Assembly: GCF_963678635.1 (NCBI RefSeq)
Contig: NC_087070.1
Coordinates: 37,586,600 to 37,646,599, forward strand
Length of the DNA stretch: 60,000 bases
Direction: 5' to 3'
From: Symsagittifera roscoffensis
Taxonomy: Eukaryota; Xenacoelomorpha; Acoela; Convolutidae
Shown here: piece by piece, positions 39,640 to 53,400 of the stretch
Layout of the letters: each line of letters starts with the position of its first letter
How positions within the stretch are numbered: the first letter of the stretch is position 1
Program-made: the position numbers and the translations under genes
Notes under the pieces: model-generated
The model's database searches: none
What the model saw: the letters and a program-made list of their open reading frames with translations, nothing else
What the model was told of the DNA's origin: nothing

Positions 39640-42600
39640 CCATCATCTTGAGCTTGTCTCTTTGTCTGTTCACATGTAGCAACCATTTGAATTATGGTTC
39701 TCAATCCTCTGTTAGTAGATGTAAGGTCAACTGCTTCATCGAGAACTCTCCTATACTTCCCAACGGCCCATCTCGAGAATCTTGTGGAACTCGTTTAATT
39801 AATCCTTTGCTGCTAAATTTGAGTTCATCTGACTTTTTGTCGTAGCAGCAAAAAGTTTTGCCTCATAACAGAGCATTTCTGTACATCTTAAATCTTCTCT
39901 AAAAATTGCCGACTCCAGCTTATCATGTTTTTATGGATGCTAGTACGCTCGAGGAAAAAAAATAGAATTTGCATCCGCCTTGAAAGAGTCTCTGCAGTCA
40001 TTTTCATTCAATTTTTCGCAGACGTCTCTTTTTTTGGTTGGTTACAGTCGTGCAAACTTTCTTCAGCAAGTGCCAAGTGCCAAGTAAAGTGAGTCTGAGT
40101 CCATCTCCTACTCTTCAAACTTATTTGCATCCTAGAATTTGTCAAAGAAGCTATAGTAGAGTTCCAACCTTCTCAATTTTGCCTACTGCACTGAAAAAAT
40201 CCAACAATGATGGACTCTCTGTGTTCAGTGGTTGATTTCAACAACTCCACCTCATACAAATCTTTTTCAACTATATACTATCTTTTGAACAAAGGCTCAT
40301 TGATCGCTTTATGAGTTTTTCATCGTTCAGATACTTCGTAATTGTATGGCTGGATCTATCCATGATCTGATATCCATTGGAGGATTTGACTAAAATCTTC
40401 AAAGTTTCTATTGCAACTCCTGCCAAAAGGTTTTCATCTCCTTCTCTTCCAGCATCAACCACTGACTGAATGAAAATAATAAACCATTTCCAAGGAGAAT
40501 ATTGAACAAAACTGTAAATGTTGGTGCACTGCAATCAAAATTCCATATGAAAATTGAAGAGAGGAGTTATAAATGCTGCAGTTTTTAGCTTGAAACTAGG
40601 TATCAGCATTATTTGAGGATGTTTTAACATTTCGTTTTCAATTGCATAATTTTTCATAAATTCCCCAATATCTTTTCTTCCAACCTCAAAAGTTTTGAAA
40701 ATTGGAGAAAAATTCGCAAATTTTTAAATCAGCTCATCTGGAACAACTAAGTCGCATTGAACGTAGCCAAAAAAAGATCCATCTTTTGTTTTGCTAGAAG
40801 GGAGTCTGTAGAAAGAAGTCTTTTGTAAGGAAAACCCGAAAATTGGTTCTGAAATGGTTTTTGATTTTGTCATTGGTTTTGAAATTTTCTAACCACTCAC
40901 ATTCCCACATTTCTTCAATTTTGTATCCTACTCTTTAATGTATTCTCGACGCATATCATCCATCTCTCTTTTTTGTTTCCTCGCTAAATATTCTATTCTA
41001 TTAAGGAGGGACGAACTTATTGACAGGAACAGATGTGTTAGTAGCATCCCATTGCTTCGATTGCTGTTTACTGTGGTCACAGTAACCATCAACATTAAAA
41101 CATCGATTTTTTTTCTGTTTACCAGATGTGGAAAAACTCTCAATTTCACATTCTGGTCTTTTTACCTGGTAAAAAGACTTGACCATGATGTTTAGTTATG
41201 TTTAGTTTTAAACTTCTGCATTTTCGTGTCAAACTCCGATCTTGTGTACAGTCTTGTTGGCATATCTTGACACATTGAGAAAGGGTAAAACTGACTTGCA
41301 TCAATTCTTACGATTGATTTACATATATTTGATAAAATTTTGATGAATTTTTTATCAACTACTACTTTTTGAGAGAAAACAATGGAAGGTCCACCAGTGA
41401 AATCCTCTCTTATTTTTGTACGTGAAATTTTTTATCATTTTCGCGAAATGGATATAGCTTTTAATTTGAAGATCTGTGTAGACATATGTTTGGCAGGTTC
41501 GGAAGAGTACATCCAAGTTTTAATCTATCTATCCTATTGTTATGATAAAACTGCATCTTTTTTTGCATTGCTTCCAGGGTTGGAAATACGTCCTTGTTTT
41601 TGTACTACTGCAAAAAGTCTTTGAAAACAGCCATTCCGTTTTTCCTCTATGTCTCCCGTAAAAAATTGCAATTATTCAAACGACTTGAAGCTTTTTTGGT
41701 GCTTGTTGTTTGTCATTCCCACTCTTTCGCAGCTTCTCTTTTTCCTTAAAGTCTTTGTCCGGAAGATTAATGTTTCTAAGTTTACTGAAAAAAGTGTCAT
41801 ACGATGGCAACTCGGGAAAATCAAGTTTGTCTGGATTGTCAAACCACTCATAGGGGAAGAATTATTTCGCTTCGCTAGCTTTGTAGGCTTTGAGAAAATA
41901 GTCCAGAGTTTCCCCACCCATAAGTTTAATTATTTCGAGAAATTGTACGTCTGCAAACTTGAAAGATATAAAGTCATATGCTTTTTTTTGATGACCGATG
42001 TTTCTTGTTCTTTAGCGCTAATCAAATAGGGATTGAGAAGAAATTGATAAAATTCAAATCATATCGACCGCTGCTAAATCCATAAATAGGTAAAATATTC
42101 ACAAATCTCTCCAGTTGTTGTTCCAAAATAAAGAAAAGTGGTTCATCAATCAGCTTCAATGATATAGAGACTGAAATTGGAACAAGAATGCTTTCTAAAC
42201 CAGTGTATAGTTTGTGTTTCATTTAGTTCCTCTGTAGCAAGACGAATCGATTCAAAAACGAAAAGTGCTAGATAATTGAAAAGCCTGTTGTCTTCAGAAA
42301 CTTGAAAATTGAACCCTTCTAGCTTTCCAAACAACATTTCGCGGAGCTCATACACATTATTGGGGTATATAGTCCCCACGTGATGCTTGCATCTCAGGAG
42401 ATGCTTAGTGAAGGGGTCTGATTTGTGGAAAAAGATGTCACAGCTAGGGCATCGAAAACGTTTGAAAAAGCTATCTATGTGATTTGTATGAATGATATGA
42501 TTGTTGAGTCTCAAAAGTTTGGCTGTTTTTATCAAATCTTCCAAATTTTGCGTCGAGCTAGTTCTCCTAGATAATCACCTTCTTGGATATCGAAATCGTA

Positions 42601-43400
42601 TGTAAAGATGTTTCTTTGCAAAATTTCCCCCGACAACAGGTAAGTCTTTTACTGATGTTCCAGGAAACTTCTTAGGATCATGACCTGACTTGGACACAAA
42701 ATCTGTAAAGTATATAGAAGTGTGAGAGTCCAGATCATTTTGTCCGTTCATGTACGTGGTCAATGCGCAGAGAAGACAAAAACGATCTTTGTATGGTTTC
42801 TTGTCTTTATTAGATAAAGACCGTCAACAGAATGGTTTTTCAGTAAAACTTAGGGTAAGACAAAATCCGGACATCCCATTGGGACGTTTTTTAGCTAAGC
42901 AGCAAAATTGAGACGTTGGTGATCGGCAGAGTTGAGCTTGTTGAAGACTTCTTCAAGTTTCACGTTAATTATTTTAGTATCTAACTTGGACATTTGGAAA
43001 TTAAATACCTGATTTCTCCCATTTTCTATCTCCCTATCCACTAGAAAATGTTGACAAGCACTAAACTCCTCTTTGAGTTTCTCTCCATCTTCCCCTTCCT
43101 TCTCCACTATCTTGTGCAATTACGCTACAGTATCACTTGGTTTCCTTTGCTTTTCTCCATGTTCTTTCCTTTGATGTTGTTGGAGAGAGTAGTAGCTCGC
43201 AATCTATTTTTACAAGAAAACACACCGTTGACGGCTTAGAATTTGAAAATGCATGCTTCTTGGCAAGATGATAGACCATCTTCTCTTTAATCTTCATATA
43301 AAATTGACAGTTGGAACACTTATGTTCCTCCTGCTTTTCACATCTCTTTCGATGTCTCACAGCATCAGCTCCCTTTATTCTTGACCACAGTCCTCAAGTT
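39640..43400 (-). pseudogene. Protein-primed family-B DNA polymerase (Polinton type), copy A, broken
   Basis: Reading from 43400 leftward: a C2H2-like finger (HKCSNCQFYMKIKEKMVYHL), a helical block (ACQHFLVDREIENG), a second zinc region (FRCPSCDIFFHKSDPFTKHL at about 42440), an exonuclease-I-like LALFVFESI (about 42275), GGPSIVF-like and motif A (DASQFYPFSMCQDMPT, about 41260), an inserted endonuclease-like block ending WECEW (41186-40900), motif B (KSSNGYQIMDRSSHTITKYL, about 40390) and motif C (MDSDSLYLAL, 40104-40075). This order is that of Polinton PolB. Many frameshifts are present, plus a 207-bp deletion near 42925 and a roughly 270-bp deletion near 42120 relative to copy B. It would replicate the element from a protein primer. 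Confidence 0.8.
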
Positions 43401-43849
43401 TTACTTTTTCATTTCGATTGAGAGCAGGCACTATCTAAAAAAAACTTTGATTTGAGACCTTGGAATGTTCATAATTTAAAAACTTAAGGTACCGATGAAT
43501 TAAAAAATTTACTTTTTTTTGCAAAGTATTGCTAATTGGTGACTATTGTTGCTAATTTCGCAAAGTATTTTTTGCTAATTGGTGACTATCTTGGTGATAT
43601 TACGAGTTTTATATGGTGTTTTAACTACGTATGCTCTATCTGGTTATGCTGAAACCTATTGAAACTTCGAAAAAAGTCAATTTTTGAAGAAAAAAAACTA
43701 CATAGAAAAAATATAAATCACTGCATTGTATTTTGAGTTTATCGCATTATTTTACCTTTTATCCTATGAAATAAATTTAGTACAACATCAAAATTGTTTT
43801 TACTACATTAGAGCATTTATTAGAAACTCAATAGTTTTGTATGAATTCC

Positions 43850-46800
43850 ATCATCTTGAGCTTGTCTCTTTGTCTGTTCATATGTAGATATCCTCTGTTA
43901 GTAGATGTAAGGTCAACTGCTTCATCGAGAACTCTCCTATACTTCCCATCGGCCCATCTCGAGAATCTTGTGGAACTCGTTTAATTAATCCTTTGTTGCT
44001 AAGTTTGAGTTCATCTGACTTTTTGTCGTAGCAGCAATAAGTTTTGCCTCATAACAGAGCATTTCTGTACATCTTAAATCTTCTCTAAAAATTCCCGACT
44101 CTAGCTTATCATGTTTTTATGGATGCTAGTACGCTCGAGGAAAAAAAATAGATTTTGCATCGGCCTTGAAGGAGTCTCTTCAGTCGTTTTCTTTCAAGTT
44201 TTCGCAGACGTCTCTTTTTTAGGTTGGTTACAGTCGTGCAAACTTTCTTCAGCAAGTGCCAAGTGCCAAGTGCCAAGTAAAGTGAGTCTGAGTCCATCTC
44301 CTACTCTTCAAATTTATTTGCATCCTAGAATTTGTCAAAGAAGCTATAGTAGAGTTCCAACTTTCTCAATTTTGCCTACTGCACTGAAAAAATCCAACAA
44401 TGATGGACTCTCTGTGTTCAGTGGTTGATTTCAACAACTCCACCTCATACAAGTCTTTTTCAACTATATACTATCTTTTGAACAAAGCCTCATTGATTGC
44501 TTTATGAGTTTTTTTGTCGTTCAGACACTTCGTAATTGTATGCCTGGATCTATTCATGATCTGATATCCATTGGAGGATTTGACTAAAATCTTCAAAATT
44601 TCTGTTGCAAATCCTGACAAAGGATTTTCATCTCCTTCTCTTCCAGGATCAACCACTGACTGAATGAAATTAATAAACCATTTCCAAGGAGAATATTGAA
44701 CAAAACTGTAAATGTTGGTGCACTGCAATCAAAATTCCATATGAAAATTGAAGAGAAGAGTTAAAACTGCTGCAGTTTTTAGCTTAAAACTAGGTATCAG
44801 CATTATTTGAGGATGTTTTAACATTTCGTTTTCAATTGCATAACTTTTCATAAATTCCCCAATATCTTTTTTTCCAACCTCAAAAGTTTTTAAAATTGGA
44901 GAAAAATTCGCAAATTTTTAAGTCAGCTCATCTGGAACAACTAAGTCGCATTGAACGTAGCCAAAAAGAGATCCATTTTTTGTTTTTGCTAGAAGGGAGT
45001 CTGTAGAAAGAAGTCTTTTGTAAGGAAAACCCGAAAATTGGTTCTGACATGATTTTTGATTTTGCCATTGGTTTTGAAATTTTCTAACCACTCACATTCC
45101 CACATTTCTTCAATTTTGTATCCTACTCTTTAATGTATTCTCGACGCATATCATCCATCTCTCTTTTTTGTTTCCTCGTTAAATATTCTGTTCTTTTAAG
45201 GAGGGACGAACTTATTGACAGGAGTATATGTGTTAGTAGCATCCCATTGCTTCGATTGCTGTTTACTGTGGTCACAGTAACCATCAACATTAAAACATCG
45301 ATTTTTTTTCTGTTTACCAGATGCGAAAAAACTCTCAATTTCATATTCTGGTCTTTTTACCTGGTAAAAAGACTTGACCATGATATTTAGTTATGTTTAG
45401 TTTTAAACTTCTGCATTTTCATGTCAAACTCCCATCTTGTGTACAGTCTTGTTGGCATATCTTGACACATTGAGAACGGGTAAAGCTGACTTGCATCAAT
45501 TCTTACGATTGATTTACATATATTTGATGAATTTTTGATGAATTTTTCATCAACTACAATTTTTTGAGTGAAAACAATGGAAGGTCCACCAGTGAAATCC
45601 TCTCTAATTTTTGTAAGTGAAATCTTTATCATTTTCGCGAAATGGATAAAGCTTGTATTGTGAAGATCTGTGTAGACATATGTTTGGCAGGTTCGGAAGA
45701 GTACATCCAAGTTTTAATCTATCTATCCTCTTGTTATGATAAAACTGCATCTTTTTTTGCATTGCTTTCAGGTTTGGAAATACGTCCTTGTTTTTGTACT
45801 TCTGCAAAAAGCCTTTGAACACAGTCATTCCGTTTTTCCTCCATGTCTCCCGTAAAAAATTGCAATTATTCAAATGACTTGAAGCTTTCTCGGTGCTTGT
45901 TGTTCGTCATTTTCACTCTTTTGCAGCTTCTCTGTTTCCTTAAAGTCTTTGTCCAGAAGATTAGTGTTTCTAAGTTTACTGAAAAAAGCGTCATACGATG
46001 GCAGCTCGGGAAAATCAAGTTTGCCTGGGTTGTCAAACCACTCATAGGGGAAGAATAATTTCGCTTCGCTAGCTTTGTAGGCTTTGAGAAAAAAGTCCAG
46101 AGTTGCCCCACCCATAAGTTTAATTATTTCGAGAAGATATAAAGTCATTTGCTTTTTTTTGATGACCGATGTTTCTTGTTCTTTAGCGCGAATCAAATAG
46201 GGATTGAGATGAGATTGATAAAATTTAAATCATATCGACCGCTGCTAAATCCATAAATAGGTTAAATATTCACATATCTCTCCAGTTGTTGTTTGAAATT
46301 AATGAGTTGATTTTTTTTATTTCTTAAAAACTGTGTTGACTTATCTGCTTCTTAGTACTCAAATGCATTCGTCTTTGTGCTCAAATGTGTTAATTGAATA
46401 GTTGTTGCTTTGTTCATTTAGCTGATCAAAGATCTTTTCCAATAGTTCATTGACAGCTACTTCAATATCTTGAAGTTTCGTTCTCATCTCCAGCTTAGTT
46501 TGCTCAGCGAACAGCTCGAGGTTGATTACATAACCAATTATAAAGTTCTGTGGATCCTTGTTGTACAAGAAAAATGGTTCATCAATCAGCTTCAATGATA
46601 TAGAGACTGAAATTGGAACAAGAATGCTTTCCAATCCAGTTTATATTTTGTGTTTCATTTAGTTCCTCTGTAGCAAGACGAATCGATTCAAAAACGAAAA
46701 GTGCTAGATAATTGAAAAGCCTGTTCTCTTCAGAAACTTGAAAATTGAACCCTCCTAGCTTTCCAAACAACAATTCGCGGAGCTCATACACATTCTTTGG

Positions 46801-48030
46801 GTATATAGTCCTCACGTGATCCTTGCATCTCAGGAGATGCTTAGTGAAGTGGTCTGATTTGTGGAAAAAGATGTCACAGCTAGGGCATCGAGAACATTTG
46901 AAAAAGCTATCTATGTGATTTGTATGAATGATATGATTGTTGAGTCTCAAAAGTTTGGCTGTTTTATCAAATCTTCCATTTTTGCGTCGAGCTAGTTCTC
47001 CTATATAATCACCTTCTGGGATATCGAAATCTTATGTAAAGATGTTTCTTTGCAAAATTTCCGCGACAACAGGTAAGTCTTTTACTGAAATTCCACTAAA
47101 ACTCTTAGGATCATGACCTGACTTGGATACAAAATCTGTAAACCATATAGAAGTGTGAGAGCCCAGATCATTGTGTCCGTTAATGTACGTGGTCAATGCG
47201 CGGAGAAGACAAAAACGATCTTTGTATGGTTTCTTGTCTTTGTTAGATAAAGACCGTCAACAGAATGGTTTTTCAGTAAAACTTCGGGTAAGACAAAATC
47301 CGGACATCCCATTGGGACGTTTTTTAGCTAAGCAGCAAAAATTGAGACGTTGGTGATCGACTTGAATCTCCACTTTACTTTTTGACTTTCTTGGGTACAT
47401 TGCTCCACAATATCAAATTTTTCCTTTTTGTCTTGGACTGATATCAGGTCTGCTTTAGTACAGAACAAATGAGATTTTTTTTCAAATAAAGTATTGTTTC
47501 CAAAAATCGATATTCCAGCAGTCTCAATATTTCGAAGGACAAAGCCTAGAGCAATTTTGATTTTTGCGGCAGAGTTGAGCTTGTTGAAGTTTTTTTCAAG
47601 TTTCTCGTTATTTATTTTAGTATCTAACTTGGACATTTGGAAGTGAAATACCTGATTTCTCCCATTTTCTATCTCCCTATCCACTAGAAAATGTTGACAA
47701 GCACTTAACTCCTCTTCGAGTTTCTCTCCCTTTTCCCCTTCCTTTTCCACTATCTTGTGCAATTCCGCTACAGTATCACTTGGTTTACTTTGCTTTGCTC
47801 TATGTTCTTTCCTTTGATGTTGTTGGAGAGAGTAGTAGCTCGCAAACTATTTTCACAAAAAAACACACCGTTGACGGCTTAGATATTGAAAGTGCATGCT
47901 TCTTGGCAATATGATAGACCATCTTCTCTTTAATCTTCGTATATAAAATTTACGGTTGGAACACTTATGTTTCTCCTGCTTTTCACATCTCTTTCGATGT
48001 CTCACAGCATCAGCTCTCCTTTATTCTTGA
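43850..48030 (-). pseudogene. Protein-primed family-B DNA polymerase (Polinton type), copy B, broken
   Basis: Tandem duplicate of copy A at an offset of about 4.2 kb. It has the same domain order and retains pieces deleted in A: KIKIALGFVLRNIETAGISI (about 47530) and a helical block at 46359-46565. Motif A is in DASQLYPFSMCQDMPT (about 45460), the WECEW-ending insert at 45381-45090, motif B at about 44590 (KSSNGYQIMNRSRHTITKCL) and motif C MDSDSLYLAL at 44297-44268. The C-terminal part (about 44080-43880) is frameshifted. Motif I of the exonuclease reads LFVFESI in both copies, lacking the first catalytic Asp of the usual D-x-E. Confidence 0.8.
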
Positions 48031-48274
48031 CCACAGTCCTTAAGTTTTACTTTTTCGTTTCGGTTGAGAGCAGGCACTGTCTAAAAAAAACTTTGATTTG
48101 AGACCTTGGATTGTTCATAATTTAAAAACTTAAGGACCGATGAAATAAAAAATTTACTTTTTTTTTCGCAAAGTAAAAATTAAAAAAATTGATATAAAAT
48201 TCAATTGACTGAATTGACTGTTTCTGATTGGCAAAAAATTTAAATCGAATAAAATAATCATATTTATACTAACA

Positions 48275-48512
48275 GGACGTCATCGCCTACGCAATTATCG
48301 TTTTACGGTCATGACGTCAACCTTCGAAAAGAAGTGACGTCACCGCCCAGACAATTTTCCTTTTATAGTAATGACGTCATAGATTAATTAGAAGTGAAAT
48401 CACCAACCACGTAATTTTCTTTTATGGTAACGAAGTCATTCTCCAAATTGAAGTGACGTCACCACCCACACAATTTTTTTTATTATAATGACGACATCGC
48501 CTTCGAAATTTT
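48275..48512. repeat. Four tandem units of about 60 bp with TGACGTCA palindromes
   Basis: Units start near 48275, 48335, 48395 and 48454, each resembling TGACGTCACCxCCCAxxCAA followed by TTTTxCTTTTATxGTAATGA. Exact TGACGTCA (a CRE/ATF-type palindrome) is at 48312-48319, 48335-48342, 48372-48379 and 48454-48461, with degenerate versions elsewhere in the array. No nearby gene start is recognised. Confidence 0.8.
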
Positions 48513-50442
48513 TAGAGTTTTCCCCAAAAATTTTCAACCAATTAGAACTCAGCAATTTCTAGACTTTGGATGAAAAATGATCTTTTTTTGAAAAAAGGCA
48601 AAAAAAAACATTTGAGTTTCCTCGGGTTACTAAACAAGAAAAAACAAAACGTTCCGCGCAATGTTCTTATTGGTGGAAGGGAAGTAGATTCTTACTTTTT
48701 TCACAGCTTTTTGAACGTTTATGTTGTCCAAACTAGAGTTCTCTGAATAAGCAAAGGCTTTTTCAGGGAAACTTTTCAATCAAAGAGTTTATTTTTGATT
48801 CGAGTATTGAGTATCAAAGCTTTAAACCTAATTCTAGAAAGTCGTACAATAGTAAATGAAGAACTCTTTTTATAGCTTTATTGATACCCAAAATTGTAAT
48901 AACCCTCAGCAAAATTCTTCATTTCTTCATTTCTTTAAGATTTTTGAAGTTCAAAATCCTGCATAATCAGGTTCCGATTAGGATATCCAGATATTTGCTT
49001 TGAAAACTACATCAATTTTGAGCTATGCTCTCAATGCTCCATCAAAGTCAAAGAATTTGATATCTACTCAAAAATCAACAAATTCTCAATGATTACATAC
49101 AAACAATTCAATTATCAATTCAATTAACAATTCATATAAACCGAATAATTAGAAAAAAACAGTTGGAAAAATTAGCAAAATTACTGAGTTTGTAAAGTGT
49201 GATACAATCATTGCAGAGTACAGGAAACCAACACTTCATCTACATATGTCTAATATTAAAAAAGTGTGAAGCAAATCTTACTTAATTTTTTTTTTCATTA
49301 AAAAAGTTTAATAAATTGACCTTTTCTAATTTCCAATGGATTTTACTGATGGAAAAGCTAACTAAAGCAACAATAGTGTTCAGATCGTTGTGAAATTCCT
49401 AATGGAAATTGATCCAAAATTCTTTAATCCAGAGTAATGACGAGAAAAGTCGCGGACGTTTGGAAACTTTGTTTTGTTTATTTTGTAATTGATGTAATTT
49501 TATAACATAGTGAGTGGAAAGGTATTCAAAAATTGAAAAAAAAAAACTGTGAAAATAGTGTTTTATATTCCCAAAACATCGACTAATTGAACTGCTCTGG
49601 GTAGCTATCACTTTTATAATTTCATTAACTTGGTATATTTGAAATTTCAGGAAGTAGTGCATTTTTCTAGCAGATGAAGAAGTGCTTATGCATTGAGGTT
49701 CATGGTTTTCAACGCTTTCAGAAAGTTTCAAAAACCAGCCTAAAAAAATGAAAACTATGGTATTTTAAATGACTTTAAAACTTTCAATGTAAAAATAAGG
49801 TGTGAAATCGTTCTTCAAAAACTGAACTTGAGAAGAATATACAGTTACTGGTTCAGTCATTGTTTTTCCGCAGGATCCTAGCAAAAACGATTTTGTAGAT
49901 CTAACTTTGGTTTGGACTAAAAATTGCTCGTTCAACAATTAAAAATTCTAACCAATATTCTTTTTTTGTGTACAATTACATTCAAAATTGTTTCAATTAG
50001 AAAATGATATGGTGACTAGAAAATATGAAACACCTCTATGCTGGAATAATTAAAGAAATTGTTTTTGCTTCAATTGTGTTTGAAAACATAGAAATTAAAT
50101 TACAATCAATTCAATAGTTTTCAAGTTTAGGCAACAATATGGAGCTAATGAGAATTTTTTTCTATCATTTGAAATTTATGTTAGACTTCAGAGAATTTAT
50201 CTGAGATAGATCTGCCTCAGACAATAAAATGACCGATAAATGGTACAGTTTTCTATCAATTGAAATTTATGTAGGACGTCATCTGAGATAAATCTACCTT
50301 AGACACTAGAATGACCGGTATATGATAGTTTTTTTTTCACTAGGTTTTCCTTTTGAGAATAAAAATTTTTGCAAAATGGTAATTTTGGAAGTAATAAGAA
50401 AAAGCAGAAACCAAAATCTGATTTCAAGACTTGCAGATACTG
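48513..50442. other. AT-rich region without recognised genes
   Basis: Short frames only, with no recognisable residues or repeats beyond A/T-runs. It separates the CRE-like array from the 3-kb tandem repeat array. Confidence 0.5.
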
Positions 50443-53400
50443 AAAGATCTAATAAACCATAAAACAAATTAAGAAAAAGAAAAAGTGTGGAGATCAACGA
50501 GTTTATTAAATAATAGTTGTAGTTTTTGAGAATTGTGTTTGAAAATTCATCCAACCCTTTTTTTAATTACCAGGATGATAGTTTTGATAAAACCATGAGA
50601 AAAATAAGAATTTATGTCAATTTGGCAAGAATGTTCAAGTTTTTCAGAATTTGTATTGATTTTAACACTGATTGACAAAAACTGAGGAAAGTTCAGTTCA
50701 TGAACTAATCACGAGTTATTTCAACAATTGAGGCTAATATTGATCAATTGAAATGATTTTGTAACTAAATTTACATTTAACTTGAAGAAAAAATCTGTAA
50801 AACAGCCTAGCTCAAATTATATCAAATCCTATCGCATTTCCAAATTTTGAGGAAAACTAAAAGAAAATTCAACTTTTAATGGAAAATTTTGCGTAATTAA
50901 GGGTTCTTGTTTGTACTCTACTTGTAATTGTAGTTGATACTTCAGAATTATGAGAGAACCGATCATAAAATTGCCAAAATTTGAGTTTTTTGAAACTTTT
51001 CAAAAATTTTGATATTTCTGCATGAAAAACTCAGTTTTTTACCATTTTTTTAATCAAACTAAAAAATTTCATCTTGAACGCTCATAACACATCTTGACAG
51101 ATGAAAATTCTGTTGCCAATTTTATTACGTGAACAATTGTTTACTTTGTCTTAATATAAAGAAATTTCGGACGCCAACTTTTTTTTCGAAAAATATCATG
51201 TGAAACTGAGTATAAACTATCTTAATTTTTTGAAACTTCTTCCCTATCTTGATACCTTGGGAAAATCATTCACATTTCAGACCGGATAATTTTTTCTGAG
51301 TCTGCGTCCTTTCCCGCCCCCCCCCCCCCCCCCACACGTCTGCCCCAATTTAAATCAGTAGCCATACAATACAATTTCCTTTCATGAAAATTGTATGGTT
51401 ATGAAAATGGCCATAAAAGTTTGAGTTTTGTTTATGACGATTCAACGATTCACCGATTTTTATACCAAATTTTTTTTTTAAATACTAGAGAAAAATTAGA
51501 CTACACCGTTTCTCAAAAATGTATGAAAATTTTATGATTTTTTTTATAGAATTAGTGAATATAATTGTGATGGTTATGATGCGCAGCCCGGGTGCAACAG
51601 AATCGTATAATTACATACTCCAATCAAGATCATTTAAAACTATTGATATCTTAGAAAAAAAACACTTGTAAAATACAAAAGTAATTTCGTTTTCGGATCA
51701 TAAGACGATATAATGTTTAAATTCCCGGTATCTTTTGATTATTCAAGGGGATATAACTTGGCTTCTTTTTTACAGATCACGAAAATCGAAAGTTTAAAAG
51801 CAGCTCTAGAAAATTTCAGTCCGGTTAAATTAAGGCTTAGACAATTTAACCTTTCTCTATCTCGAACGAGGATGTTATTTTGTGGAAGTTTTCAGACCAA
51901 GCGCTGATTAGAAAAATTGCGTCCGCTGAAGGGAAAAGAGAGACTAATTGCCGTTTAAACTAATTTAGCTTTGGAGTTTCTTTTTAAAAGCTTGAAACAC
52001 TGATTAAATGATTCTGAAAAAACGGTCATAACTAAAACGGGAAGGAAGTAAAATGATCCTTTCAATTCTCTACTTTTCGCAGTCACTAAAAATTAACCTC
52101 TCATCGCTCTGGGTTGTCTATCTCAGACACTTCATGGACTGTGCTAAATAAAAAACTGATCGAAAACGGTTTATTCTTTTTTCACAAACAACCGAAAATT
52201 TAATTGCATGCAAATCATTGGGCAATTAATCTATGTCGACATTGAAATAAGACTCTTCGTAAGGCTTCAAAAGCTTCAATTTTCTAAATTCTAAATCTCA
52301 CTTTGGATCAAGTACTTTAAAAAGAAAAATTTAAATGAATGTCTTAGATGTAGGTTTTTTTCTTATGCAAGCAATGCCAAGTTTTAAAAAGTTATCAGGT
52401 TTTAGATTAAACGATGTTTTTGATCTCCAGGATTCGATAAGTATTTGCTGATATAAAAAAAACTAAGCGCATAAAACTTCCGCACGTTACTCAAAATTCA
52501 GATCAATTGAGTAGCATAACGAGTGTCTACTTGACAATCCCCCCTGCCGTTTTCATTTTTTCCTGAAATTGATAAATCAAATGATGACATGCATATAAGC
52601 AACAACTTTCATAACATTGCTTTGGCCGAAAACTACTTGACTTTAAAACACATCCTTAGGTTCTCAATTTTTACATGTGCTTTTGAATGTTTTAGCTCGC
52701 CCTAATTCTTCCTCACTTGAACAAAAAAATCAAGAACAAAAAGCAAAATACTAACTATTTTGCAAGAAAAGTGATAGTTAATGAAATCAAATGTTGTTTT
52801 TTCCTCGAAAGTCGCTTAAATATTTAACTCTAGCAGCTGAACAAGGGAACCCTAAGAAAGACATTGACAAATAACATCGTATCATTTAGACGGTATCAGT
52901 TCTAGTTTCATTTCTGGCAGCAAATTGTTCATTCAATTGATACTATTTTCCTCCTAAATTCCCCACATCTGACTAAATTTTCTTGCAAACTGAGTTCAAT
53001 AGGGAAAACATGTTATAAGCAGAAATTAGGAAGAATCTTAAATTAGAACATTTCTAAAGAAAAATCATAAAAATTATGTTTTAAAAGCAACAGAGGTAAT
53101 CATCAGTTATGAAGAAAATTTTGTTGAATTTAATCTAATCTATAATAAACTTTAAAAAAAAACTTTCCTCAATTTTGGTAATTTTTAGCGAAAAACTAAT
53201 CATTTTCATCATTTATCTGAAAGTGTTAATTATTATCATGAAAAACTTCACACAAGTTGTACAAATTTGGGTAAATCATTGAGAAAAAACTGAGGAGGAG
53301 TTGAATCATGGAGTTTGATCTAGAAATTTCAGTGAATTATGCGCTTTTCATTCATTGATTTGATTTTCTGGTTCAATTTTCCGTAAACTAGGCAAAAAAA

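Larger units (their letters stand above)
39392..48175. repeat. Large tandem duplication containing the two polymerase copies
   Basis: The left unit (about 39392-43525) and right unit (about 43583-48172) share the same ends: GTTTTATATGGTGTTTTAAC at 39405 and 43607, and AAAAACTTTGATTTGAGACC at 43440 and 48087. The units are about 4.1 and 4.6 kb. The junction (43526-43582) has a doubled GCTAATTGGTGACTAT. Divergence is a few percent, with indels. Confidence 0.85.

Noticed and set aside
40938-41195. Plus-strand open frame duplicated at 45133-45390
   Set aside because: It is the antisense shadow of the polymerase endonuclease-like block, conserved only because the DNA is duplicated.
50306-50554. 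82-codon minus-strand open frame (partly repeated at 53650-53862)
   Set aside because: The repeat explains the shared part, the C-termini differ, and the hydrophobic residues follow from A/T-runs.
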